Assembly: GCA_016214145.1 (NCBI GenBank)
Contig: JACRPA010000002.1
Span: 372,001 to 436,000 of the forward strand
Length of the DNA stretch: 64,000 nt
Source of the DNA: Rhodocyclales bacterium
GTDB taxonomy: Bacteria; Pseudomonadota; Gammaproteobacteria; Burkholderiales; Rhodocyclaceae
Reading direction: 5' to 3'
The notes under the pieces are model-generated. The model did not search any database and was not told the origin of the DNA. It saw only the letters and a list, made by a program, of their open reading frames with translations. This document shows positions 28,721-35,486 of this stretch, one piece after another (position 1 is the stretch's first letter; each line of letters starts with the position of its first letter). The position numbers were made by a program, and so were the translations under genes.

Positions 28721-29245
28721 TTATAGAATTTCCGGCGGTCCGGGATAGCCGATGGCCTCCCAGGTGTCGGGCGTGCCGTACCAGGCACCCAGCACCAGGT
28801 CGTGCAACGCCGCATAGGCGCTGCGCAGCAGTGCGAGGCGACTCATCCGCCAGCCTTGCAGGAAGGCGGCGACCTCTGCGGGCGACGCGTCTTCCCAGCG
28901 CGGCCACAGCCCGGCCAGCAGCACGCGCGCCGGCGCAATGTCCAGGAGCGTGAACAGCTCCGCCAGCTCCTTTTGCGCTGCCGCCGACAGGCCGGCGATG
29001 GCGATGCCGACGCCCTCCACCGTCTGCGCGATGGCCTTGCTGCGCGCCTCACCCGCTTCCGGCAGCGCGCCGGCCAGCATCGCCGGCACGATGGCGGCGA
29101 TGATCGTCCGCCCGGACAAAGTCAGTCCCCGTGACACGGCGGTCGACGGCGCCTCCTTCAGGCCGCGCGAGTAGAAAAGGCCGGCCGCCGTCAGCGCGGC
29201 GCCGCCGACCAACCCCGCCTTGATGAATTGACGACGCGTAATCAC
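28721..29245 (-). CDS. Tat-signal protein, probable small subunit of the GMC oxidoreductase
   Basis: A 174-residue protein if the GTG at 29245 is used (MITRRQFIKAGLVGGAALTAAGLF). The twin-arginine motif TRRQFIK followed by a hydrophobic stretch shows Tat export. The mature part is alpha-helical and resembles small subunits that accompany GMC dehydrogenases (gluconate dehydrogenase subunit 3 type). The longer frame from 29290 would add residues translated from a GTCATTCCCGCG repeat in front of the Tat signal and is less likely. A motif copy at 29116-29141 is translated within it (TAVSRGLTLSG). Coupled to the GMC gene. Confidence 0.72.
   Translation of the reverse strand: MITRRQFIKAGLVGGAALTAAGLFYSRGLKEAPSTAVSRGLTLSGRTIIAAIVPAMLAGALPEAGEARSKAIAQTVEGVGIAIAGLSAAAQKELAELFTLLDIAPARVLLAGLWPRWEDASPAEVAAFLQGWRMSRLALLRSAYAALHDLVLGAWYGTPDTWEAIGYPGPPEIL
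29116..29141 (-). repeat. Dispersed ~26-bp motif, copy 3, within coding sequence
   Basis: ACAAAGTCAGTCCCCGTGAC followed by ACGGCG on the plus strand matches the consensus. It encodes residues just after the Tat signal region, in a linker-like position. Confidence 0.5.
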
Positions 29246-29251
29246 GATTTC

Positions 29252-29325
29252 GTCATTCCCGCGAAAGCGGGAATCCAGGAATTTACGCAAGAACGCTGGA
29301 TCCCCGCATTCGCGGGGATGGCGAC
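29252..29325. repeat. GTCATTCCCGCG palindromic repeat, copy 2
   Basis: Two hairpins with CCAG and CTGG between. It occupies the gap between the aldehyde dehydrogenase stop and the Tat-signal gene, which it extends if the longer start is used. Confidence 0.8.
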
Positions 29326-29354
29326 ATGATTCTTAATTGTCCGCGCCACACCGA

Positions 29355-30779
29355 TCACCGGATCAACAGGCTCACCATGCGCTCGAACACCTTGCCGTAG
29401 GGCGGCTTGAACAGCCTCATGCCGTTGACGCGCGACTGGAAGAACACCGCCTTCTTCTTGGAGAACGCCTCGAAGCCTTCGAAGCCGTGGTAGTGGCCCT
29501 TGCCGCTTTCGCCGACGCCGCCGAAAGGCAGGCTGTCCTGGGCGATGTGCAGGAGGGTGTCGTTGATGGTGACGCCGCCGGACAGCGTCTGCTCCAGCAC
29601 GTGCTCGATGCGGCCGCGGTCGTGGTCGAAGTAGTACAGCGCCAGCGGATTCGGCCGCGCATTCACGTAGGCAATCGCTTCGTCGAGGTCGCGGTAGCCC
29701 ACCACCGGCAGGATCGGCCCGAAGATCTCCTCCTGCATCACCTGCATGTCCGCGCCGACGTTGAGCAGCGCAACCGGCGGGATGCGCCGCGTCGCCGCAT
29801 CGGGTTCCGCCGCGGCGGACAGCGGCACCACCTCGGCGCCCTGCCCGCGCGCATCCTCGACGAGGCCGAGCAGCCGCCGGTAATGCCGCTCGCCGACGAT
29901 CGACGAATAATCCGGCGTGCGCAGGATGTCCGGGTAGCAGGCGTCCACCACCTTGCGCGCGGCGGCGATGAACTCGCGCGCCTGCCCCGCCGGCACCAGC
30001 ACATAGTCCGGCGCGATGCAGGTCTGGCCGGCGTTCATGGTCTTGCCGACCATGACGCGCTCGGCGAATTTTTCCATCGAATAGTCCGGCCCGAGGATGG
30101 CCGGCGACTTGCCGCCCAGCTCCAGCGTCACCGGCGTCAGGTTGTCGGCGGCGGCGCGCATCACGCTGTAGCCGACCTTGGTCGAGCCGGTGAACAGCAG
30201 ATGGCCGAAGGGCAGCCGCGCGAAGGCCTGCGCCACCCCGGCGTCGCCCTGCACCACCGCCACCTCGTCGTCTGAAAAATATTTCACCACCAGGCGGGCG
30301 AACAGATCGGAGGTGGCCGGAGTGTACTCGGACATCTTCACCATGACGCGATTGCCGGCGGCCAGCGCCGCCACCAGCGGCCCCACCGCCAGCAGCAGCG
30401 GATAGTTCCACGGCACGATGACGCCGACGACGCCGAGCGGCTGGTGCAGCACGCGGGCGCGGCCGGGCAGGAACCACATCGAGACGGCGCGGCGCTCCGG
30501 CCGCATCCAGGATTTCAGGTGGCGGCGGGCGTGGCGGATGGCTTCAAAGCTGGGAAAGAGTTCGAGGAGCTGCGTTTCGTGCAGCGATCGGTTGCCGAAG
30601 TCGCCGCGGATGGCCTCTGCGATGGCCGTCTGGTTCTCGCGGATCAAGCGCTCCAGCGCATCCAACCAGGCGTCGCGCCGACGCCAGCCGGGATTGGAAT
30701 CGCCTGCCGCCGCCTCGCGCAGTCGGGCATGGATCGCGGCCAGGTCGCCGCCCGCGACATCCATCTCATTGGTGCCCAT
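29355..30779 (-). CDS. Aldehyde dehydrogenase, coniferyl/fatty-aldehyde type
   Basis: A 474-residue NAD(P)-dependent aldehyde dehydrogenase. Active residues are all visible: Asn in PWNYPL, Glu in ELGGKSP (near 219), catalytic Cys in NAGQTCIAPDY (near 253), and EEIFGPILPV. The relatively short length and C-terminal GKGHYHGFEGFEAFSKKKAVF match the coniferyl-aldehyde/long-chain class, which includes membrane-associated fatty aldehyde enzymes. It is the first gene of a minus-strand run with the Tat/GMC genes (about 110 bp gap with a repeat). It would convert fatty aldehyde to fatty acid in wax-ester breakdown. Confidence 0.9.
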   Translation of the reverse strand: MGTNEMDVAGGDLAAIHARLREAAAGDSNPGWRRRDAWLDALERLIRENQTAIAEAIRGDFGNRSLHETQLLELFPSFEAIRHARRHLKSWMRPERRAVSMWFLPGRARVLHQPLGVVGVIVPWNYPLLLAVGPLVAALAAGNRVMVKMSEYTPATSDLFARLVVKYFSDDEVAVVQGDAGVAQAFARLPFGHLLFTGSTKVGYSVMRAAADNLTPVTLELGGKSPAILGPDYSMEKFAERVMVGKTMNAGQTCIAPDYVLVPAGQAREFIAAARKVVDACYPDILRTPDYSSIVGERHYRRLLGLVEDARGQGAEVVPLSAAAEPDAATRRIPPVALLNVGADMQVMQEEIFGPILPVVGYRDLDEAIAYVNARPNPLALYYFDHDRGRIEHVLEQTLSGGVTINDTLLHIAQDSLPFGGVGESGKGHYHGFEGFEAFSKKKAVFFQSRVNGMRLFKPPYGKVFERMVSLLIR

Positions 30780-30892
30780 CGCACTTCCTTCGCGCTGTGG
30801 GAATGATTCAGTGTAGCCGAGCGACTTTGAGGCGGGTTAGGCAATTGCCTCTAATCCCTCGCATGCGGCAACGGCGCGTGGATAATGCCGCC

Positions 30893-31624
30893 ATGGGCAA
30901 AGAGGAAAAGCAGCATTGGGTCGGGCAGTTGCGCCGCCACCTGGGCCAGGCCAAGACCTTGCGCGCCGCCGCCCGCACCGATCCGCGCGACGCCGAGGAC
31001 CGGCTGAGCCTGCGCGCCTGGCAGTCCGACCGCCTCGCCGCCACCTACCGCGACCTGCTCGACTCGGCGCGCTACCACGACGCGGCGCGCTTCTTCCTCA
31101 CCGACCTCTACGGCCCCAAGGACTTCAGCGAACGCGACCACGAAGTCGAGCGCATCCTGCCCACGCTTTCCGCCACCCTGCCCGCTGCAGGCATCCGTAC
31201 CGTCGCCCTCGCCATCGAGGTCGACGCCCTCTCCGAAGAACTCGACGCCGCCATGGTGGCGGAACTGCGCCGCGCCCGCGCCATCGCGAGCCTCACCGAA
31301 AAAAGCTATGCCGAGGCCTACCGCCGCTGCGGCAAGCGGGCGCAGCGCGAACTGCAGCTCAAGCTGATCGGCGAAGTCGGCGAGGCCCTCGCCGCGCTCA
31401 CCCGCAAGCCGCTCATCCATGCCGCCCTGCGCATCATGCGCGCGCCGGCGAAGCTGGCCGGCCTGGCCGAACTGCACGCCTTCCTCGAGAACGGCTACGA
31501 CGCCTTCCACAAGATGGGCGATTCGGCGGAATTCCTCGCCACCATCGCCACGCGCGAAGCGGCCATCCTGCAGCGGCTCTACGCCGGCACAGCGCGGCCG
31601 TTCGACCTCCCGGACAGCGATTGA
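30893..31624 (+). CDS. Conserved protein of unknown function (FFL.(D/E)LYG type)
   Basis: A 243-residue helical, Arg/Ala-rich cytosolic protein. The segment RFFLTDLYGPKDFSERD near residues 64-81 is the most distinctive, and I recall similar FFLEELY-like proteins in Betaproteobacteria without a known function. It has no signal or membrane segment. The ATG at 30893 is chosen because the longer frame (from 30797) has no support; ATG at 30863 is another option. It is divergent from the aldehyde dehydrogenase with 113 bp between. A motif copy begins 22 bp past its stop. Confidence 0.7.
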   Translation: MGKEEKQHWVGQLRRHLGQAKTLRAAARTDPRDAEDRLSLRAWQSDRLAATYRDLLDSARYHDAARFFLTDLYGPKDFSERDHEVERILPTLSATLPAAGIRTVALAIEVDALSEELDAAMVAELRRARAIASLTEKSYAEAYRRCGKRAQRELQLKLIGEVGEALAALTRKPLIHAALRIMRAPAKLAGLAELHAFLENGYDAFHKMGDSAEFLATIATREAAILQRLYAGTARPFDLPDSD

Positions 31625-31645
31625 CTCGCCGTCTTAGGCCCGAGA

Positions 31646-31671
31646 CGCCGTATCACGCAGACTGACTTTTC
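31646..31671 (+). repeat. Dispersed ~26-bp motif, copy 4
   Basis: CGCCGTATCACGCAGACTGA followed by CTTTTC. Lies 22 bp past the preceding stop. The 340-bp gap 31625-31964 holds this copy, the 204-bp inverted repeat and copy 5. Confidence 0.7.
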
Positions 31672-31705
31672 CCGCCTTGAAATTGACGGCCGCCGAACAT
31701 CACTT

Positions 31706-31909
31706 GCTTCCGATTCTCGGCCAATCCGGTCATTCCCGCGAACGCGGGAATCCAGAGACGTCCTGACGACTGTGTGCCCGTTGCGGCCGTTTGTCTGTAG
31801 GTCGGCCTTCAGGCCGACAGCGGCGGTTGCTCGGGCGCTCAAGTCGGGCTGAAGCCCGACCTACATCCCGCGTTCGCGGGAATGACCGGATTGGCCGAGA
31901 AGCGGAAGC
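31706..31909. repeat. 204-bp element with 44-bp inverted repeats (GTCATTCCCGCG family), copy 3
   Basis: 31706-31749 and 31866-31909 are inverted copies with 43 of 44 matches, longer than the usual arms of this family. A GTAGGTCGG pair (31797-31864) lies inside, directly against the right arm, so one repeat has been placed in the other. Confidence 0.8.
31797..31864. repeat. GTAGGTCGG palindromic repeat pair, copy c, nested
   Basis: The two hairpins are 24 bp apart inside the 204-bp element. Confidence 0.8.
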
Positions 31910-31940
31910 GCTCGGCGATCATCCTTTGCGGATAGTCATT

Positions 31941-31966
31941 CGCCGTCCTGCGGAGACTGACTTTTC
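31941..31966 (+). repeat. Dispersed ~26-bp motif, copy 5
   Basis: CGCCGTCCTGCGGAGACTGA followed by CTTTTC. It overlaps the stop codon of the minus-strand gene 31965-32285 (TGA followed by AAAGTCAG). Confidence 0.75.
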
Positions 31967-32285
31967 AACCGGGCGCCGGTTCCGATACCTGCCCGGTGAC
32001 GTTATCGACCACGATCAGCGTATCCAGGCAGGTGATCCGCGGTTCGCTGCCGTAGACCGTCCGGATGCGCTTCAGGAATTCCTCGCCGTGCCATCGGCGC
32101 GCGGCCTCGGCGGATTTCCAGAGATACACGCCGCCGCCCTGGCTTTTCTCCTCATCGAAAAAGTAGGCCTTGTGCAGGAGATCCCCGTTTCCCGACCAGG
32201 TGGGGATGGACTGCCTGTACTTCGCCATCACTTCCTCGCGCGTGATGCCTTTCGGAAGATCGAAGAGAACCAGTTCCGTGATCAT
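31965..32285 (-). CDS. YdhR-like putative monooxygenase (dimeric alpha-beta barrel)
   Basis: A 106-residue protein matching the YdhR/ABM superfamily: MITELVLFDLPKGITREEVMAKYR start, then KAYFFDEEKSQGGGVYLWKSAEAARRWH. Such proteins form ferredoxin-like dimers; some are monooxygenases but many have no proven reaction. The start at 32285 has AGGAGG upstream on the minus strand. It follows the ABC exporter gene in the same orientation after 52 bp that contain a motif copy. Confidence 0.75.
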   Translation of the reverse strand: MITELVLFDLPKGITREEVMAKYRQSIPTWSGNGDLLHKAYFFDEEKSQGGGVYLWKSAEAARRWHGEEFLKRIRTVYGSEPRITCLDTLIVVDNVTGQVSEPAPG

Positions 32286-32313
32286 GCCACACCTCCTGGA
32301 TGTGCCGATTGTT

Positions 32314-32339
32314 CGCCGTGTTGCGGAGACTGACTTTTC
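32314..32339 (+). repeat. Dispersed ~26-bp motif, copy 6
   Basis: CGCCGTGTTGCGGAGACTGA followed by CTTTTC, overlapping the TGA stop of the ABC exporter gene in the same way as copy 5 does for its neighbour. Confidence 0.75.
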
Positions 32340-34041
32340 AGTGCCTGAAGTCGTAGCCCTCCGCGGGATGAATCTGCCACTCGCCGTCGCCGCAGAGTTC
32401 CAGCACCTGCTTGTGGTACTTCACGATGGTCGAGCGGTGGCCGACGCTGACCAGCGTCGTGGCGGTGGCCGCCAGTTGCCGGTAGAGGCTCTCCTCGTTG
32501 GCCGCGTCGAGCGCGCTGGTCGCCTCGTCGAGCATGGCGTAGCGCGGCCGCGCGAGCAGGACCCGGGCGAAGGCGAGGCGCTGCTGCTCGCCGATGGATA
32601 GCACTTTCTCCCAGTCCCGCTCGGCATCCAGGCCGCCGAAGCGCTCGGCGAGATCGGGCAGGTTCACCCTTTCCAGCAGCCGCAGAAGTTCAGCGTCCGG
32701 CACCGGCTGGTCCCGGTTGGGATAGAGGAGCTGGCTGCGCAGCGTGCCGAGGATCATGTAGGGCTGCTGCGGCAGGAAGAGGATGTCCTCCGGCCGGGGC
32801 CGGACGACGCGGCCGCTGCCGCAATACCACAGGCCGGCGATGGCGCGCAGCAGCGAGCTCTTGCCGCTGCCGCTCTCGCCGACGATCATCAGCCCTTCCC
32901 CCGGCTTGACGGCGACCGAGAGGTTTTTCGCCAGGGTGCGCTCGCCGTTCGGCGTGAGCAGCGTGACCTGCTCCAGCGCCAGGACGGGCCCCTCCACCGA
33001 CGCGATCAGGCTGCCGACGCGGGCCCGGCATTCCGGCTCGGTGTCGAGCACCCTGGCGAAGGTGTTCAGGCGATCGATGCCCGCCGCGAAGCGGCTGAGG
33101 CCCTCGAAGTTCTCGACGATCACCGAGATCGCGCTGAGCACCGCCGCGAAGGCGCCCGCCGCCTGGATGGCGCGGCCGACCTCCAGTTCGCCCGAGAGCA
33201 CGTCGGCGGCGATGATGGCGCTGGGCAGGACAATGGTGAGCAGGCCGTAGGCGTACTGGAACAGGTTGAGGAAGAGCTGGCTGCGGATCAGCCGGTTGTA
33301 GTTATCGAAGGCCGCGGCGAAGCGGCGCCTGACCTGTTGCGACTCCTGCGCCTCGCCGCGGTAGAAGGCGATCGACTCGGCGTTCTCGCGGATGCGCACC
33401 ATGCCGAAACGGAAATCCGCCTCGCGTCTGAGCTGCATGAAGTTGAGGCCGATGAGCGGCTTGCCGAAGACGAACAGGGTCACCCCGGTGCCGAAGATCG
33501 CATACAGCACCAGGAAGTAGACCATCGCCCGGGAGATGTCCCAGAGCACGCTGCTGAAGGCCACCAGTTGCAGGATCGCCCCGATCAGGATCAGCAGGAA
33601 ATACAGCGAGCGCTGGGTGAAGGTGTTGATGTCCTCGGCGATGCGCTGGTCGGGGTTGTCGAGCGCGGCGTTGGCATTCAGCTCGTAGTAGTGCCGCTGC
33701 CGGAAATAGCGGTCGAGGAAGCGGTTCGTCAGCCAGCGTCGCCAGTGGATGCCGAGCTTGTCGCGCACAAAGTAGTAGAAGGCGTAGATCGGCACCGCCA
33801 CGACGAGCAGGCCGAGGCAGTACTTGATGGCGTCCCAGAAGCGCTCCTCGTCGCGCGCCGCCAGGGCCGAGGTGAATTCGCCGGTCTGCTCGTTGAACAG
33901 CACGGCGAAGCGCGTCTGCCCGAGCAGCAGCAGGACCAGCAACGCCAGCAGGGCCCAGGCCTTCCGCTTCTCCTCGTGGCGCCAGTACGGCGTCGCGATG
34001 GCCCAGAACCGCTGCCACAGGTGACGATCGAGCTTTTTCAT
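32338..34041 (-). CDS. ABC transporter, membrane-ATPase fusion of the BacA/SbmA-like group
   Basis: A 567-residue half-transporter. The N-terminal ABC_membrane_2 region (about 1-320) has five or six helices (ALLALLVLLLLGQTRFAVLFN first); the ATPase has Walker A GESGSGKSS near 389, Q-loop LPQQPYMILGTLR, signature LSIGEQQRLAFARVLL and Walker B AMLDEATSALD. This fused class includes YddA and mycobacterial BacA, used for peptides, B12-like compounds or very-long-chain lipids. No partner gene is evident, so the substrate is unknown. The H-loop is VGHRST. The start at 34041 is well placed. Confidence 0.87.
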   Translation of the reverse strand: MKKLDRHLWQRFWAIATPYWRHEEKRKAWALLALLVLLLLGQTRFAVLFNEQTGEFTSALAARDEERFWDAIKYCLGLLVVAVPIYAFYYFVRDKLGIHWRRWLTNRFLDRYFRQRHYYELNANAALDNPDQRIAEDINTFTQRSLYFLLILIGAILQLVAFSSVLWDISRAMVYFLVLYAIFGTGVTLFVFGKPLIGLNFMQLRREADFRFGMVRIRENAESIAFYRGEAQESQQVRRRFAAAFDNYNRLIRSQLFLNLFQYAYGLLTIVLPSAIIAADVLSGELEVGRAIQAAGAFAAVLSAISVIVENFEGLSRFAAGIDRLNTFARVLDTEPECRARVGSLIASVEGPVLALEQVTLLTPNGERTLAKNLSVAVKPGEGLMIVGESGSGKSSLLRAIAGLWYCGSGRVVRPRPEDILFLPQQPYMILGTLRSQLLYPNRDQPVPDAELLRLLERVNLPDLAERFGGLDAERDWEKVLSIGEQQRLAFARVLLARPRYAMLDEATSALDAANEESLYRQLAATATTLVSVGHRSTIVKYHKQVLELCGDGEWQIHPAEGYDFRH

Positions 34042-34138
34042 TACCGGATTCTAATATGCCCTTCCGGCAAGCCGCCTAAAGGATTTCATGACGGCGCCGT
34101 TATTCCCCTTGAGTCGATCACTCGACAAGGAGGATTTC

Positions 34139-34591
34139 ATGGGAATGCGGGAAGAAATCGATGCCGCGCTGCAGGCACACGCCGCCTGGCGCACGCGTTT
34201 CAAGGACTACCTGAGCGGCCGGACCGCCTTCGACACCGAGCTGGCGGGCGTCACCGACCAGTGCGCCTTCGGCCGCTGGCTCGCCAGTGAAGGCTACCGC
34301 CTGATGCCGAGCGAGATTCACGGGCAGATCCAGGAAGTCCATGCGGAATTCCACCGGGTCGCCGGCGAGATCGTGCGCAAGATCAAGGAAAAGCGCTTCG
34401 ACGAAGTGCGGCAGGACCTCTCGGCCGAGGGCCCCTTCAACCAGACCAGCGCCCGGCTCTCCGACCTGCTGCACAAGGCCTCGCTGCGCGAAAAGGGCGC
34501 CGCTGCCGTTGCTGCCGCTGCCCCGCCGGCGGAACCCGCTGCCCAAGGTCAGGCCGAGTCGGAAGGCACACCCCCGCCCGCCGCCGCCTGA
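34139..34591 (+). CDS. Stand-alone CZB-domain zinc-binding protein
   Basis: A 150-residue soluble protein made of one chemoreceptor zinc-binding (CZB) domain with its three-His/one-Cys site complete: His14 (AHAAWR), Cys42 (DQCAFGRWL), His68 and His72 (VHAEFH). The last 35 residues are a Pro/Ala-rich linker. CZB normally ends chemoreceptors or diguanylate cyclases, where it senses zinc or HOCl; here no signalling domain is attached. AAGGAGGATTTC precedes the ATG at 34139, which is preferred over 34088. It may work in trans on a sensory enzyme; that is inference. Confidence 0.85.
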   Translation: MGMREEIDAALQAHAAWRTRFKDYLSGRTAFDTELAGVTDQCAFGRWLASEGYRLMPSEIHGQIQEVHAEFHRVAGEIVRKIKEKRFDEVRQDLSAEGPFNQTSARLSDLLHKASLREKGAAAVAAAAPPAEPAAQGQAESEGTPPPAAA

Positions 34592-34628
34592 AACCGCACC
34601 CCGCTTGCCTCTCAGGCCGTTTTGCCTC

Positions 34629-35063
34629 TCACGGAAACGAGCGCGCAAGCGCTTGCAGAAACTGGTCGGGCGTAATGACGGGGCATGACATGCCCTTCGC
34701 AAGACTTAACAAATCCTGATCGCCGGTAACCAGTAAGTCGGCCTTGCCCGCGACGGCGAGCTGAAGAAACGGTACGTCGAACGGATCTCGGCACGCCGGC
34801 GTCCTGGGTGGCCTTGCCGGAATGGTGACGACCGTGCAGCAAGGCAGATAGTCGGCCAGCAGTTCCTGTCGGTCGTCGGCGGCAAGCTTGAATTTCGGAT
34901 AGGCCAGCACCCGTATCAACTCACCCGCAGTGTCCCTGGAAATCAGTGGGCGGCAACGCGCCTGTTGCCAGGCGAGCCGCAGCGGCGCCAGCCGACCTTG
35001 CGCGAACACCAGCGCGGACAGCACGATATTCGTGTCCAGCACCACGCGCGGCGGACGCGTCAT
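34629..35063 (-). CDS. PIN-domain toxin (VapC-like ribonuclease)
   Basis: A 144-residue PIN nuclease of the putative toxin group (TIGR00305 type). The acidic active-site set is complete: Asp10 (VVLDTN), Glu48, Asp93/Asp96 (CRDPFDVPFL) and Asp115/Asp117 (TGDQD). Such toxins cut RNA in a Mg2+-dependent way. The start overlaps the stop of the AbrB-type antitoxin gene by 4 bp (ATGA), typical of toxin-antitoxin pairs with the antitoxin first. The two genes share the palindromic operator at 35318-35338. Confidence 0.9.
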   Translation of the reverse strand: MTRPPRVVLDTNIVLSALVFAQGRLAPLRLAWQQARCRPLISRDTAGELIRVLAYPKFKLAADDRQELLADYLPCCTVVTIPARPPRTPACRDPFDVPFLQLAVAGKADLLVTGDQDLLSLAKGMSCPVITPDQFLQALARSFP

Positions 35064-35299
35064 TTACGCGTTTTTCCCGCTGGCCGACGGGCCCAGGCAA
35101 CGGCATCGGCGATGTCCTGCTCCTTGAGGTCGAGTTGCGCGAGCTTGGCGCGCACGGCGTCCGCGCGCTGAATGCGCACGGGGGTGAGAATGATCCGGCC
35201 GTCCTGCGTTTCGACCTCGAAATACTCCGCCGGCCCGACGGCGTTGGTCGCCGCCTTGGGCAGGGTCAACTGGTTCTTGGCCGTCAGCTTGGCGAGCAT
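35060..35299 (-). CDS. AbrB/SpoVT-type antitoxin
   Basis: A 79-residue protein with the N-terminal swapped-hairpin DNA-binding fold (LAKLTAKNQLTLPKAATNAVG is the family start: K..NQ.TLPK). The C-terminal half binds the toxin. The ATG at 35299 has AAAGGTGATC upstream; the longer frame to 35410 is not supported. A 21-bp palindrome sits 19 bp upstream of the start and should be its own operator. It is the first gene of a two-gene operon with the PIN toxin. Confidence 0.88.
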   Translation of the reverse strand: MLAKLTAKNQLTLPKAATNAVGPAEYFEVETQDGRIILTPVRIQRADAVRAKLAQLDLKEQDIADAVAWARRPAGKTRK

Positions 35300-35317
35300 G
35301 GCGATCACCTTTGTCGG

Positions 35318-35338
35318 AAAGTAAGGAATCCTTACTTT
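35318..35338. promoter_or_regulatory. 21-bp palindromic operator of the AbrB/PIN pair
   Basis: Arms AAAGTAAGGA (35318-35327) and TCCTTACTTT (35329-35338) are perfect around one central base. Position just before the antitoxin gene fits autorepression. Confidence 0.7.
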
Positions 35339-35351
35339 ACCATCCAGCCGC

Positions 35352-35420
35352 TCAAACAAGCAACCACGCCACGACGGACAGCCCCGTCGTCGCCCAGAAC
35401 ACCACCGCATCGGGATTCAT
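35352..35420 (-). CDS. 22-residue membrane peptide candidate
   Basis: A short frame starting with ATG at 35420 and ending with TGA at 35352-35354. The peptide begins MNPDAVVFW, continues with a hydrophobic run and ends WLLV, so it would be a single membrane helix. AAAGGAGGTCATC gives a strong Shine-Dalgarno with good spacing, better than those of most genes here. It lies between the WYL regulator and the toxin-antitoxin pair on the same strand. Size and form fit small membrane proteins such as KdpF-like or type I toxin peptides; none is proven. Confidence 0.5.
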   Translation of the reverse strand: MNPDAVVFWATTGLSVVAWLLV

Positions 35421-35459
35421 GATGACCTCCTTTCCCTGACCTGCAGGATAAGGAGGGAT

Positions 35460-35480
35460 CTGGCTCAGGGCGTGAGCCAG
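35460..35480 (-). terminator. Hairpin after the WYL regulator
   Basis: CTGGCTCA (35460-35467) pairs with TGAGCCAG (35473-35480) around five bases. It starts 6 bp past the stop codon of the WYL gene. No T-run follows, so it is only a possible terminator. Confidence 0.4.
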
Positions 35481-35486
35481 GGCGGA

